Below, piece by piece: positions 42,385 to 53,249 of a stretch of DNA of 64,000 nt. This stretch comes from Vandiemenella viatica (Eukaryota > Arthropoda > Insecta > Orthoptera > Morabidae). The first letter of the stretch is position 1. Each line of letters begins with the position of its first letter. The notes under the pieces are model-generated. The model saw nothing but the letters and a program-made list of their open reading frames with translations, had not been told where the DNA came from and made no database searches. The position numbers and the translations under genes were made by a program. The stretch spans positions 215,856,473 through 215,920,472 of the forward strand of contig JARYHS010011408.1 of the NCBI GenBank assembly GCA_031002005.1, written 5' to 3'.

Positions 42385-43875
42385 AGGGAGCGTCCATAAA
42401 CCACGTAGTTCCCCCTCCTCTCCCCCCCACGTAACCCCACGAGGGTTTTGTCTCTACGGGACGTCCATTAGTTACGTGAGGTGTTTTTCGGGAATTCCGG
42501 ACCCCCCCCCCCTGTAAAATGACGTGAGATTTTGACGGGGGGGGGGGGCTATGAATGGACCTCGCAACTTTTTGAGACCTTTTTTGTAGTTCTCATGCTC
42601 CCCAGGGGAGTTATATACCCCCTAAAGTCGGTTTTTACCCTCCTAAAATCGACTTTCATGTCGTTTGTAGACTTTTTGTTTAGCTCTACCATTCTACAAG
42701 AATTTCAAAACCTCACGTGATATTTCCGTCTACTCCCCCCCCCCCCCCCAATCCCCTTGGTGTGGTTTCGTGAGATTTCGCCGGAACCCCCCCCCCCCCA
42801 TGTCACCACACGTAATTAATAGACGCTCCCCTACACCCCCCGCCCCCCGCTCGCCCCTCCCCTTCTTGCACGTAGCTTTTTTTCCCCTATTGTTTCCAGA
42901 AGACATTTTGTACCGATTTCTCTTGTCAGATTATCGTGAATTACATCATGATATATATTAAATTACGGGAATAAATATTTACATTCTGTTATGTGTTGTC
43001 GGGGCACAAATTGTATAGTACCGGGATTGATAACAGTTCTTCTTCCCGGCTCACAAATTAGTCCCCTTTTTAAAGTTAAGGTAAGGTAAGGTCCATCAGA
43101 CTTCGTCAATTAATCTCCACTGCCACCATTGGCTTGCTAGGGTACAGATCAATACGTATATAACAAAAAGTTTCTTCAAATAAATCCACGTGTATGCAGA
43201 CCACAAACCAAAGATTTATTCACAGTTTTGTACTGCACAAATGTACCCGGCCACCAATGGAAAAAAAGTAATTAAAGCACATGCAAGTAAAAATGACTGG
43301 TAGTGACTATATAGTCCGAAGATGCAAGTTCTTAAGAGTGAAAAGCAATACATTCAATCACTTTCACGTAGCTGTTCATACCAACACAGTTCACCGACAT
43401 CCACCACGTAATATCGTAGTTTCCTTCCGTCAGTGAAACGTTTTCCCGACGCGGTAGCCCGTAATTAGTAACTGACGAGGACCTATACCCTTCAATGCAA
43501 ATCATTTGTTAATTATTTTCGGCCACGACTTACACCGAGCTACAACTAGACCCAGAGGCATGATAACCACAGACTCCACACTCTCTGATCTACTAATCGA
43601 TTGTCAGTCTCGCCAGTCACCGATGCACATAGCATTCGATACTCGGCATAGAATAAATATAATAATTAAAATAAGTTAATTACTGAAGGGGGCAAGCCTA
43701 CTGTAATGTGACAGTGTTCTGTACCTTATTTTAACAGTAACAAATAATATGAATGGAAAGCTACGAGGCATGGCTCGGAACGAGACCCCCCCCCCTCTTC
43801 CACGTAGCCCAACGTAGCTTTTCTGCCAACACCTCCCCCACCAAGACGGAGCCACGTAATTTATGGACGCTCCCT
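42385..43875 (+). mobile_element. MITE-G, interrupted by MITE-F and a further ~700 bp
   Basis: Perfect inverted ends AGGGAGCGTCCATAAA (from 42385) and TTTATGGACGCTCCCT (to 43875). The core is continuous with the 17534 copy once 42458-42830 (MITE-F) and roughly 42990-43710 are removed: GGGAATAAATATTTACATT before and TTTTAACAGTAACAAATAAT after. The second interrupting segment has no recognised ends. Confidence 0.8.
42458..42830. mobile_element. MITE-F nested in MITE-G, with CTAC flanks
   Basis: Ends GGGACGTCCATTAGTTACGT and CACGTAATTAATAGACGCTC plus CC. CTAC occurs at 42454-42457 and at 42831-42834, a candidate 4 bp target duplication (or a TA-containing shorter one). Confidence 0.8.
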
Positions 43876-44113
43876 TATGGCTCTACCTTTACGAATAGCT
43901 AGTGGGAAAAAAAAATATTTGGACAACAGATAACTACCACCCTACGCTTTTTTACATTAAATTTAAGTTTTTGGGAATTTCTTTATTCTTATTTCAGGCT
44001 TATTAAAAAAATTTAACTTATACTGAATTGTTGATAGCTGGTAAAATAAGTTTTTATATTTAAAGAATATTTTTAACTTTTCAGTTCATATTTTTACAAA
44101 AGTTTGTTTTTCT

Positions 44114-44114
<1 letters not shown>

Positions 44115-44163
<49 letters not shown>
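44115..44163. repeat. Poly(T) run of about 48
   Basis: A T homopolymer, one of the longest in the window. It may be an expanded retroelement A-tail on the minus strand. Confidence 0.9.
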
Positions 44164-44166
<3 letters not shown>

Positions 44167-44169
44167 TTA

Positions 44170-44420
44170 ATTATGTGAGAGTTAGGCTTTGAGCGGCGTT
44201 ACGGATTCCGCGCTCACTTGCTGAGGCGCCCCATTCTGAACACTCGCTCCGCCGGAGTTCGCCACGTGCTTCCCTGCGGTCACGCACTCGCCTGCAGATG
44301 ACGCGGCGGGGCGGGGCGGGGCGGGGCGGGGCGTGACGTGGCGTGCTGGCTGCCGCGTGATGTAGTCACGGGCGTGGCTCTGCCAGCCGCCAGCCTGCTT
44401 TGTGGCGAACAAAGTTTCCT
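44170..44420. promoter_or_regulatory. CpG- and GC-box-rich patch, candidate promoter
   Basis: Five consecutive GGGGC units at about 44305-44332 form overlapping GC boxes of the kind bound by Sp1/KLF factors. Many CpGs (GCGGCG, CACGTGC, TGACGTGGCGTG) surround them, against an A+T-rich background. No gene could be placed next to it; a short repeat shared with element E (44545-44585) lies nearby. Repeat origin is an alternative. Confidence 0.35.
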
Positions 44421-44539
44421 GTTAAATTCCTGGTCTAACGCCGAGATTATCATGCCTTTTGTTTTTATGCCCACAGTGAAATAAAATTGCAGACGCACCG
44501 CTGAAACTGCTCAGCTCCATTGGTTGAAACACCTCTACA

Positions 44540-44600
44540 GTTAACAGAGGCGCCTCAAGGTCACTCTGCTCTACCCCCACTCCTCTGCCCTTACCCATAC
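44540..44600. repeat. Single arm of the small inverted repeat found in element E
   Basis: AACAGAGGCGCCTCAAGGTC and ACTCTGCTCTACCCCCACTC match 15098-15137. Confidence 0.6.
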
Positions 44601-44904
44601 TTGCAGGGATATTATTATTGTTTTGTGTTACTTGATGACCCGCACAAAAATTTGGGAATAAAATACGATGACTAGTGACGTTTGCGATTTGTAGCAATTA
44701 TTTGTTATTATTATTATTCTCGAATCATACACATCAAATACGCAGTTAAATACATTGTACAAATTAACAGCTTTAAACACATTTTCCCAGTACTTCACAA
44801 CTTCAAGTGCATTCGGTGTTATAGATACATAAAAAAATACTTACAACATATGTATGACAAACTCTCTGATTTTAACGGACTACAACTAACCTGAACATAA
44901 TGTA

Positions 44905-45180
44905 CACAGCATATCCATATTTCTGTGATATTTGCTGCTGCGTCATAACCCGTGAGAAAATTTACACGAATAAAATGTTTTATAGGAACTGAATAGCGAA
45001 ACATGAATGTTTCCGCAACAGATAAAATATCCGAAAAGCTACTTGTTGTACAAAAAATACACTGTTCATTGATATCTCTGTGATATGTGCTGTTATCTAT
45101 CGGAAACGCGCTCAATCCTTGTCGTCACCAATGAAGTAGTTTATTAATATCTCTGTGATATGTGCTATTAGTTATTACTT
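44905..45180 (+). repeat. Three spaced copies of an ATATCTCTGTGATATGTGCT motif
   Basis: CATATTTCTGTGATATTTGC (~44912), TGATATCTCTGTGATATGTG (~45070) and TAATATCTCTGTGATATGTG (~45151), each followed by a similar TGYTRTTA. Spacing is about 157 and 81 bp. Confidence 0.6.
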
Positions 45181-45217
45181 TTCCCCTTAAGGGTCAAATT
45201 CTCAATTTATGTAGCCT

Positions 45218-45482
45218 AAGCGCAGACCTTAATGTTTAAAGTGATTCCTCAGTTATCGATTTATATTAGATATCAAGGGACATAAATGGCACTAAAAAAT
45301 ACGTTGTAGAAATAGTAATACTTTTGCTTTCTAAGGTTCGAATTCCGAAAAATCCCTTCCTTAAAATATGATGTGACAAAAGTGGAAACCTTAATCTTTA
45401 AAATGATACCTCATTTATCGATTTCGGTTTGGGATGAAGGGAGATAATGGCTTGTGAAAAAAAAAAAAACTTTAGAAATAAT
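45218..45482 (+). repeat. Diverged tandem duplication (period about 167 bp)
   Basis: ACCTTAATGTTTAAAGTGAT, TCCTCAGTTATCGATTT, AAGGGA and AGAAATA at 45225-45310 recur at 45391-45482 as ACCTTAATCTTTAAAATGAT, ACCTCATTTATCGATTT, AAGGGA and AGAAATA. Confidence 0.7.
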
Positions 45483-45936
45483 GTATATATGATAAGAGAA
45501 TACAAATTTCGTCAACAGTTCCAATGATTATCTTGTAAGGTGTTTAGACGTGTTTGGTAACTATACAAATTTTGTTCACTATTCCATTGACAAAATCCTG
45601 TTTTGAGTGGAATTCTCAAAATACAGGTACTTGTTTCAGGATAGACACCACGGCAAGTACACAAAAATTATGGCGATAATAAGTTGGTTGCAATATTCTC
45701 ATCATTTTTTAGTTTTGTGGAACGTAAAATTTAAGTTTCGATAGCCAAGAAGTATCTGTAGCTCGAGAGGATAGACATTTTGAGTGGTTACTTTTGCTCA
45801 TTAGCAAACCTTCAAGAACAGTGTGTGCCGATGATCGATCGTATCTTGATCATATTAAAAAAATCACAAGCATACTTCGAAATACGATAAATGAAACACT
45901 ATAGGACATGACGTAACTGAATTTTACTGTCTTCTT

Positions 45937-46377
45937 CAGGGGTAGCCAACCCAAATTATCGTGCGGACCACTTTCGAAAAGCATTATAATTCCGCGAGCC
46001 GGATATAAAATTATATATCCCCATATTAGATTTAGACCCACTATAGACATTTTTTTTTGAGTGAAAAATTGAAACATTATGAGTAATTACTGTTGTGTTT
46101 ACTATTAATCTTACATGTAAACATAGATAATATAACAATAATGATACTAACAGTATCTGTCATATATACGCAAGAATATTATTTCAAAACCAAAGTTAAT
46201 TTTTTCTCATAATTTCGACAGTTAATTTTTGAATTTATGGATGCACAAATAATATTTGTTTTAATACATTGGTTTTCACTACTTTGGCCATTATAAAATA
46301 AATATATTTTGTAAAAGTGTGATGGATCTCGCGGGTCGGAAAAATGTTCAAGGCGGGCCGCGGGTTGGCCACCCCTG
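45937..46377. mobile_element. hAT-type MITE (441 bp)
   Basis: Inverted ends CAGGGGTAGCCAACCC and GGGTTGGCCACCCCTG, the widespread hAT terminus. The flanking octamers are GTCTTCTT (45929-45936) and GTCTTCTC (46378-46385), an 8 bp duplication with one later change. The interior is A+T-rich and noncoding. Confidence 0.9.
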
Positions 46378-46385
46378 GTCTTCTC

Positions 46386-47330
46386 AGTCAGCTTCGTATC
46401 AGTGATTCTGAGTATGATTTTTAGGCAGTTTTCTTAATCGCCTTGGCAAGTACTGCAGCGGTTCCTCTTTTTCGCCTTAAACGTCACACATCACACTAAA
46501 CGCATATTGCTCACTTAGTTCTGTTTCAGTTGTGGTTTCAGAAAGTAACTAGAATCGTGGCATTTCGAATATCATCACACAACTATGAAATCATTTGCTC
46601 GACTTCGATGGGACGAAAGTTCCTAGGGAAGAAATGAAATATTCTCAGTTCTTCACATTGACAGTTGTCTGATTGCTTTAAATACTTTAGTGTTTAATTC
46701 TTTCGGGGATTGGTCCATGTGAGGGTATTATTCATCACGTTGATGTTAAAGGGCGGTATAGCTCGTGAAGGGTTGACATAAACCAAGTAACCTTTGTAAA
46801 AATTGTTTTATGTTATTCTTTATGTAGAATGTACTTTTTCAAGCGTGGAGAACGTAACAAATCCCTTATTCGGGAAAAAAGGCTGCTTAGTACGCCAATC
46901 ACTAGATTGCCGCTACTGACCTCGTTCTATTGCGATTATTTAATTTTGTGGGATTAATTGTATTTCTGCTGACATGTCATGTTAGAAAATGTTCTTTACA
47001 ATTTGTCTGTAAAATTCTATGAAAGATTTAAGTAACATTTTGTCCTTGTTGTATCTTTAGCTAAGAGAGTAGTTTGAATATGGTAATGTATATCTTGTTT
47101 GTCAATAGTAAACTAATTTTTTTGTAATTTGTTTCAGGTAATTTTTCAAACGAAACGTCTAATTCTACTGGTGTCGACTCAGGTAGGCAAGATTATTATT
47201 TCTAAATAACTTGGCTGCACCGTGAATAATTTATCTTTTAAAATATTGCCATTTAGTCAAGTGATTCAGAAAAGGCATGTCTTCATGTGTCCGAACCCGT
47301 TTTGTCACTACTAATGTAATCAAATTAATA
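46386..47330. other. No recognisable feature
   Basis: A+T-rich DNA, no frames of note. Confidence 0.4.
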
Positions 47331-47334
47331 GTGG

Positions 47335-47536
47335 TATTGACGGATGTAGGGCGGCCGGGGTTCGATCCCCGATGAAACCAAGGATTTTATTTCGAAGCTA
47401 AAAGTCCGGAACGACTGCCCCGCCCTCTCAGCCTGCTGACCAATGAGTACCGTTGAGGAAACTCTGCGGGTAGGTTAAGCATGGCCGAAGCGTGGCGCCG
47501 ACTCCGTCACATCCCTTCTGGTGCCGAAGGTTGTAA
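47335..47536 (+). mobile_element. tRNA-derived SINE-like segment, unclassified
   Basis: GGCCGGGGTTCGATCCCCGA is a strong box B. It is followed by ~180 bp of balanced composition (CGACTGCCCCGCCCTCTCAG and GTTAAGCATGGCCGAAGCGT) that ends where MITE-F begins. Box A is decayed. Confidence 0.5.
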
Positions 47537-47537
47537 T

Positions 47538-47893
47538 GGGGCGTCCATAAATTACGTGAGGTGAAAGAGGGGGTGGGGGTGGGGGGGTCCGGCGAAATCT
47601 CACCAAGCGGGAGGGGGTGTCAACGGAAATCTCAAGTGAGATTTTGGAAATTTTTGCTGGACATTAGAGTTAAAAAAAAAGGTCTACAAATGATGATTTT
47701 AGTGGGGGCTTTTCGTTGAAAAGTGGCTTTCGAAGGGTGAGACCTAAAAAAAAAAAAAAAAAAAATTGTCTCAAAAACTTGCGAGGGCGATTTCTAGGGG
47801 GGGGGGGGTATCGCGGACCAGATCTCGCGAAGTCCCACCACAGGGGAGAGGGGGGAAGGGGGGTTTCGGAAATCCAGTAAAACACCCTAATGG
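47538..47893. mobile_element. MITE-F copy
   Basis: The left end GGGGCGTCCATAAATTACGT continues into GAGGTGAAAG. The interior has AAATCTCACCAAG, a long A-run and CTCAAAAACTTGCGAG shared with other copies. The right end is decayed (AAACACCCTAATGGG). Confidence 0.8.
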
Positions 47894-48343
47894 GATTGCG
47901 TAGTTCTAACTCCGTGATTCCTACGGGAAGTGGCAGGAGCCATAGGAACTCCGTGTTCTTTACCTTTACGTTATTCTCGGAGGCAGCTAACACATTTAGA
48001 AAAAAAAAAAAAAAAAAAACTCTATTTGTGGCTGGTAAAGTCCCGTCGAAGGTGATCGCGTGTACTACCCCGAATCCAGTATCGCATTGCTTTATCACGC
48101 GCAGTCAAACTTGCGGGTTGTCTCTGTAATCTGTCGTAGAATGCTGGTAGTTGAAGTACAGTGATTTAGTGTTAAATACACGCACTTATGAGTCAAAAAA
48201 TTATGACCCCCTGTGTCTGGCCTGTTTGGTCCATCTTTGGAACGAATATAGCAACGATAATGTCTGGTCGAATCCACGCCATACCTAGGTAGGTTTTCGG
48301 AGGTATCTGACACCAAATGTCTACGCACAGATATCACAATTCA

Positions 48344-48537
48344 ATTCAATTACGGACCATTGGTTTGTGGGCGTGAAGTTGGTGCCCGATAGCGCCCCAG
48401 GTGTGTTCTATCGGGTTAAGGTCATGTGAATTTGAGTCCAATTCAATTACGGACCATTGGTTTGTGGGCGTGAAGTTGGTGCCCGATAGCGCCCCAGGTG
48501 TGTTCTATCGGGTTAAGGTCATGTGAATTTGAGTCCA
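48344..48537. repeat. Perfect 97 bp tandem duplication
   Basis: 48344-48440 and 48441-48537 are identical by eye, beginning ATTCAATTACGGACCATTGG and ending GAATTTGAGTCCA. They lie inside an old, decayed transposon. Confidence 0.9.
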
Positions 48538-48691
48538 GGACATCAATATAAGTTCACTATCATGCTCCTTAAACCACTGTACCACGATTCTGACCTTGCA
48601 ATGGTGGCTTCGCTCTTCCCGTGGTTTTGTACGCCACGCCATGCAGCCGAATTGCATGAATCAGCACAAGCCACTTCGCAGCCACTTCCCC

Positions 48692-48868
48692 ACCACGTTG
48701 CATAGTGTCGTTTCAGCTACCCGGGCGTTTGATGTTTACCGCCTGCGCGATGGATAGAGGCGCGCCATCCGTGCCAGGAGAGTCGGCTTCTTTCGCACTG
48801 CCCTTTGTTCATAGCTTGACCGTCGCGGCCGACAGATGCATGCCCCGTGGGAAGCCACATTAACACGG
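48692..48868 (+). mobile_element. Lone arm of element E
   Basis: TAGTGTCGTTTCAGCTACCC, GGGCGTTTGATGTTTACCG, GATGGATAGAGGCGCGCCAT and TTGTTCATAGCTTGACC followed by GCGGCCGACAG match the right arm of E at 15884-16000/18372. Here the arm is not split by a hAT insertion. Confidence 0.75.
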
Positions 48869-49707
48869 CTACTTATCCTTCTAGGAAATTTTATCGCGGT
48901 GGTAGATGACATGAAGCATGAAGAGAAGCAGGTGGTCAGCTAGAACTTCCAAGTAGTCCGCAGCAATATGGCGTCTTACATCTCTATCGCAGGTCCCATG
49001 GGAGCCCAGATGAATGCTCCTTATTGCATACTTCCACCGGCGTAGGTAGGTGGCGCGGTGCATGTTTCGAGCAGTCCTTCACCTGGATGACGGGATATCC
49101 GAACATGACCATCGACCTGGCGTGACAAGAAACGTGATTCGTCCGTCCAGGCGACACGTTTCCATTTCTATAATCTTGTGCCTACTGCAATCGTAAGTGA
49201 CGATGTCGTTAAGTCAACCTGGAAATACGTAGGGACAGTATATCGCGGAGCCATGGGATCAACAATGTGCGCTGGACGGCGTGATCCAAAACACTTGCAC
49301 CAGCAGTCAGATCTGCCCCCTTCCCGCTCGTATACCGCGGGCAAGTCTTCAACCCTCACGTCCTGTGATCAAGCGTGGACGTCCACCACCTTGTTGCCTA
49401 CTCGTGATTTCACTGTTCTTGGACCACTTTTCGTAGATGCTCGCGACAGTAGCATGTGAACAGGCATCTAGCCTCGCGATTTCCGAGATGCTCGTTTCCG
49501 GGGTGGAGCCACAACAATCTGTACTTCGTCAGTCACCTTCGTCAATGCATCTTCCCCATTTGCCTCACGTATCGTCGGCAGAATGACTATGCTCCGCTTA
49601 TATGTTTTCCTTACCGCATTACGTGTCTGCAACGCGTTCAGACGGTATCCAGTCTTGCGGAGGGCAGTGGTCGTAATTTTTTGGCTCATCAGTGTACCAT
49701 ACACATA

Positions 49708-51001
49708 CGAGGGTGGTTTGAAAAGTTCTCGGAATCACCGCTAGATGTCAGTGCTAGAGCAACGAGGTTCCCGCGCAATAATCAAACATCCTTTGTGAGT
49801 GAACACGTGGCGCGTCAGTGCTCTAGCTGCAGGAGTGTGGTAGTGACGAGTCTTTGTTGTTGTTCCCGCGTAGTGATTTGTGACAATGGAAAAAACTGAA
49901 ATTCGAGCAGTGATTAAATACTTTGTAAAGAAAGGTATGAAAGCAAAGGAAATTCATGCCGACTTTGAGAACACACTAGGGGACTCTGATCCTTCGTTTT
50001 CGACTGTTTCCAAGTGGACCAGCGAGTTTAAATTTGGTCGGGAGAGCTTGGATGATGATCCACGTAGTGGACGGCAAAAAAGTGCTACGACCTCAGAATT
50101 TATCGCAAAAGTGCATAAAGTGGTCATGGAGGATCGTCGACTGAAAGTGTGGGAGATATCTGAAGCTGTCGGGATGTCTTCTGAACGGGTATATTATATT
50201 TTAACCGAAGAATAGGGTATGAAAAAATTATCCGCAAGATGGGTGCCGCGCCTCTTGACATTGGACGATAAACGCACCAGATTGGAAATGTCCGAACAAA
50301 GTCTGGCCCGTTTTCAGAGCAACCAACAAGATTTTTTGCGCCGGTTTGTGACTACAGATGAAACTTCGGTCCACTACTATACCCCAGAGACAATACAGCA
50401 GTAAAAGCAGTGGAAACTTGCTGATTCACCACCACCAAAGAAAGCAAAGGCAGTGCGTTCGGCCGGAAAGGTCATGGCCTCAGTTTTCTGGGATGCAAAA
50501 GGCATTCTGCTGATAGATTATCTTCCTACTGGCCAAAAAATCACAGGGCAATACTATGCAAACCTCCTAGACCAATTACAGGTAAAGATACGCGAAACAA
50601 GGCTTGGTTTGGCAAGGAAAAACATCATCTTTCATCAGGACAACGCTCCGCCACACAAAAGTGTTATTGCCATGGCAAAACTTAATGAACTGAGGTACGA
50701 ATTGTTGCCACATCCACCTTAATCACCTGATTTGGCACCATCAGACTTTCATCTATTCCCCAAGCTGAAAAATTTCCTCGGTGGACGGAGATTTTCTATA
50801 AGGGAAGAACTGACAGCCGAATTGAAGAGGTATTTTGCATGCCTGTAGGAATCTCATTTTCGAGATGGGTTCAAGGCATTGGAACATCGCTGAACCAAAT
50901 GTATTAGTCTACAGGGAGACTATGTTGAGAAATAAAAGCAGTTCCACCGAGGTAAGATACTTAATTCTAATACATTCCGAGAACTTTTCAAACCACCCTC
51001 G
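49708..51001 (+). mobile_element. Full-length mariner transposon (1294 bp)
   Basis: Inverted ends CGAGGGTGGTTTGAAAAGTT (plus CTCGGA) and AACTTTTCAAACCACCCTCG, flanked by TA at 49706-49707 and 51002-51003. Length and layout are those of a complete mariner. It lies 13 bp to the right of the second Tc1-like element. The encoded transposase is next. Confidence 0.95.
49886..50935 (+). pseudogene. Mariner DD34D transposase, full length in one frame with five nonsense codons
   Basis: From ATG 49886 (MEKTEIRAVIKYFVKKGMKA) to TAA 50933 there are 349 codons with no net frameshift, the normal mariner length. The N-terminal paired helix-turn-helix region includes VYYILTEE and the KLSARWVPRLLT linker. 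Catalytic acids are all present: Asp 50357-50359 (TTDETSVHYY), Asp 50639-50641 (FHQDNAPPH) and Asp 50744-50746 (SPDLAPSDF). Exactly 34 residues separate the last two, so this is DD34D. Premature stops lie at 50213 (TAG), 50402 (TAA), 50720 (TAA), 50846 (TAG) and 50891 (TGA). It cannot make active enzyme. Such copies are often mislabelled SETMAR. Confidence 0.9.
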
Positions 51002-51176
51002 TATCAAAGAGACGATTTTTCTTCTTCTTCGCGTACTCCATGCTGTATGGTATCGTTGAAACGGAATTAAAAACTGTATCCGATTTTTTTTTTGGGTCAT
51101 TTTTCTTCGCACATATCGTGCTGTCGAAGTGTTTAACATAGTGTATCTCTTTCCTTTTTTTCTAACCAGATGATGA

Positions 51177-51404
51177 GCCGACCCCGGCAGCGTAGGGGTA
51201 GCGTGCTTGCTTCACGTTGCAGGGGTCGCCGGTTCGAGTCCGGCCGAGGGCATGGGTGGTTTTAATTAAGTGTTGTGTTCGTCTTGTGTCGTCCTTACAA
51301 AAGAGAGAAAACAAACACACTTGGATGAAATCTATACACTGTAAAAACGAAAAAACACATTGAGCTGGCTGAATGGCTAACATGGCCGAATGCCATTAAA
51401 AAAA
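51177..51404 (+). mobile_element. SINE-C with perfect 13 bp target duplication
   Basis: The tRNA-like head has box A-like GCAGCGTAGGGGTAGCGTGC and a perfect T-arm (GCCGG TTCGAGT CCGGC). The body includes CATGGGTGGTTTTAATTAAG and GGCTGAATGGCTAACATGGC, and it ends in an A-tail. AACCAGATGATGA flanks it at 51164-51176 and 51405-51417. The second copy is at 63073-63297. Confidence 0.9.
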
Positions 51405-51751
51405 AACCAGATGATGAAAAATCTTAAGAAATTCAAGATAAGGAATTAATATTAACTTTTCTTGACGATATACGTTACCAAGTTATTTATAGATTTTCAC
51501 AATATTCTGTAGCCAACAAACTTAATTTTTCGGTCCGGATGGAGTAGATTATTATTACATATGTGAATCTAATGTACCTGCGATAAAAATATGAATAATT
51601 AGGTAGAAAATTCGTAAAACTGAAAAATATTTGTCGTGAAACCTTGTCTTCAATACAAATTGACTGTTGATCTTCGTTGATGGACGACGCAATAACAAGT
51701 ACTTATTTTTTCATCATTCTTAATGTTTCTTTTTATCCTTTATCTTTTTTT

Positions 51752-51905
51752 TTTACTTCGGACTTTACGCCTCGTCGACATCGATAAGGGAAAGGATAAG
51801 GAAATAGGAACAACATTGATTTCTCCTATGGCCTTTTGAAGGAACTATCCCGACATTCGTCTGAGATGATTTGGGAAACCGTGGAAAGTCGATATCGGAA
51901 TGCTA
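51752..51905 (-). mobile_element. SINE-A, minus strand, head missing
   Basis: GGACTTTACGCCTCGTCGAC, ATGGCCTTTTGAAGGAAC and GATTTGGGAAACCGTGGAAA match the tail and body of SINE-A. The tRNA head is lost. Confidence 0.7.
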
Positions 51906-51909
51906 ACCA

Positions 51910-53240
51910 TACACGCTGATAGAATTTAAAATTTGTTAATGGCAAAAGAGGGTGGCTGGGGGGAGGCAGGAATTTACACTCAAAGGATTTGAGATAGTTG
52001 AAAAATAAAAAATAAGAAAGGATTTAATAGGTGACTAGGGTAGTTGACACCGAAGCAGTTATCTTCATCTGTTTGTGGAAAGTGTAGTCTTTGAAACAGA
52101 ATCTGATCATAGCGCCGTACCTTCTAGTATGGCGGCACTAATAGTTTGTTCTACTGTGGCACTGTCCGGGGGATGAAACACCCCGTAACGATCAATACGG
52201 CGGTCGCGACGGGGTTGTTGAACCGGTAGTTGGCAAACAGGGGAAGCCCCGCCAACCTGTCTGGCTCATGTATCGTTCATTGATTTCCGGAGAGGACGAC
52301 ACCTGGTGTTTGCATTTCCGAATTAAATCTGCACCACCACTGTGTAGTGTGCGTGCCATAGAGTACATTCGCTCTCCAGGAAAATAGGTTTCCTGTTTAA
52401 TGAGGGCGGTCCCATGACTGTACATACCTTCTTCTAATTTCCTCCACGCTATGCAACATCAAACAAGTGGAATCTAGTTGTCCCTTTTCTACATTTCATC
52501 ATCCCTTTCATCATGTTTCCTGACGCTAGGCTTCTCCCTTCTTTACTTTTTGTCAGTTCATTCTTGTTCTGCAACCTTTCCTCCCATTTTTCTTTTAAAG
52601 ATTTCTTTTAAACCGATTTTTCCCCTGTTCTTGCTATAAAACATTTAGTTTGAGCTATGTGCCATTAAGAAGTGGAAATGCATCTCCCTTTTGCAGAAAA
52701 ATGGTCTAGTGCCGGGTTTTTCAAACTCATAGCTCCCCTATGAAATTTCACAAACGGCGAACTCCCTAAAAAAAACTTACTTTTTTTTTTAGACAAAAAT
52801 ACTTCAAAAATAAAAAAATAGTCACTAAGAACAATGTTATTAATTAGATTGAATTGGCTTGTTTCTTGTCGCAATTTTAATCGGTTTTAGCAGCAATTTT
52901 GCTCATTTTCAATTACACTCTCAAGATACCCAGTCAGCCGGCATAATGTAAATCTTGACGCGATCTCCCTACGTTCAATTAGCGAACCCTGGTGTAATAA
53001 ACTGTGCCCCGAATTATTGAAGTAATAATTGATAACCGCAATAATTTACGTGTAAGATCTCTTACTACGGAAATTGAAATAGAATTACACAACAGAAGAT
53101 AACATGCTATCCAGAAATTGGTAAACCTAATAGCTTCGTGAGGCAAATTCAATTGTTTATTGTAAATTGGTGTAATTAAATAATTTTATGTATTTAGGAA
53201 TATTGTTGACATTTTAAGGTAGTGATCCAGTTTACAATAT
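51910..53240. other. No recognised gene
   Basis: A minus frame at 52192-52425 (78 codons) includes GERMYSMARTLHSGGADLIR and is in a more G+C-balanced patch (52150-52420). I cannot assign it to a family; it could be a repeat. The rest is A+T-rich. Confidence 0.4.
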
Positions 53241-53249
53241 TTTGACCAA

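Larger units (their letters stand above)
48183..49694 (-). mobile_element. Second Tc1-like element, decayed, with insert and duplication
   Basis: Ends CACTTATGAGTCAAAAAATT (48183) and AATTTTTTGGCTCATCAGTG (to 49694) are inverted repeats; TA follows at 49695-49696. The minus strand carries degraded transposase pieces: a DNA-binding region around 49468-49560, a VTRRRWKYAIRSIHLGSHGT-like piece at 48960-49060, and others, none in one frame. The family differs from the 4426 element because its ends carry ATTATGACC. A 97 bp tandem duplication (48344-48537) and an insert carrying an element E arm (about 48605-48870) account for the extra length. Confidence 0.75.

Noticed and set aside
49886..50935. 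A host SETMAR-like methyltransferase gene
   Set aside because: Only the mariner transposase part exists. There is no SET domain, and it has mariner ends, TA duplications and five stops.
51177..51255. Functional tRNA gene at the SINE-C head (also at 63220-63297, 14431-14520, 36582-36660, 28800-28885)
   Set aside because: Each head is joined to a conserved non-tRNA body repeated elsewhere, and SINE-C is flanked by target duplications, so they are SINE promoters and not tRNA genes.
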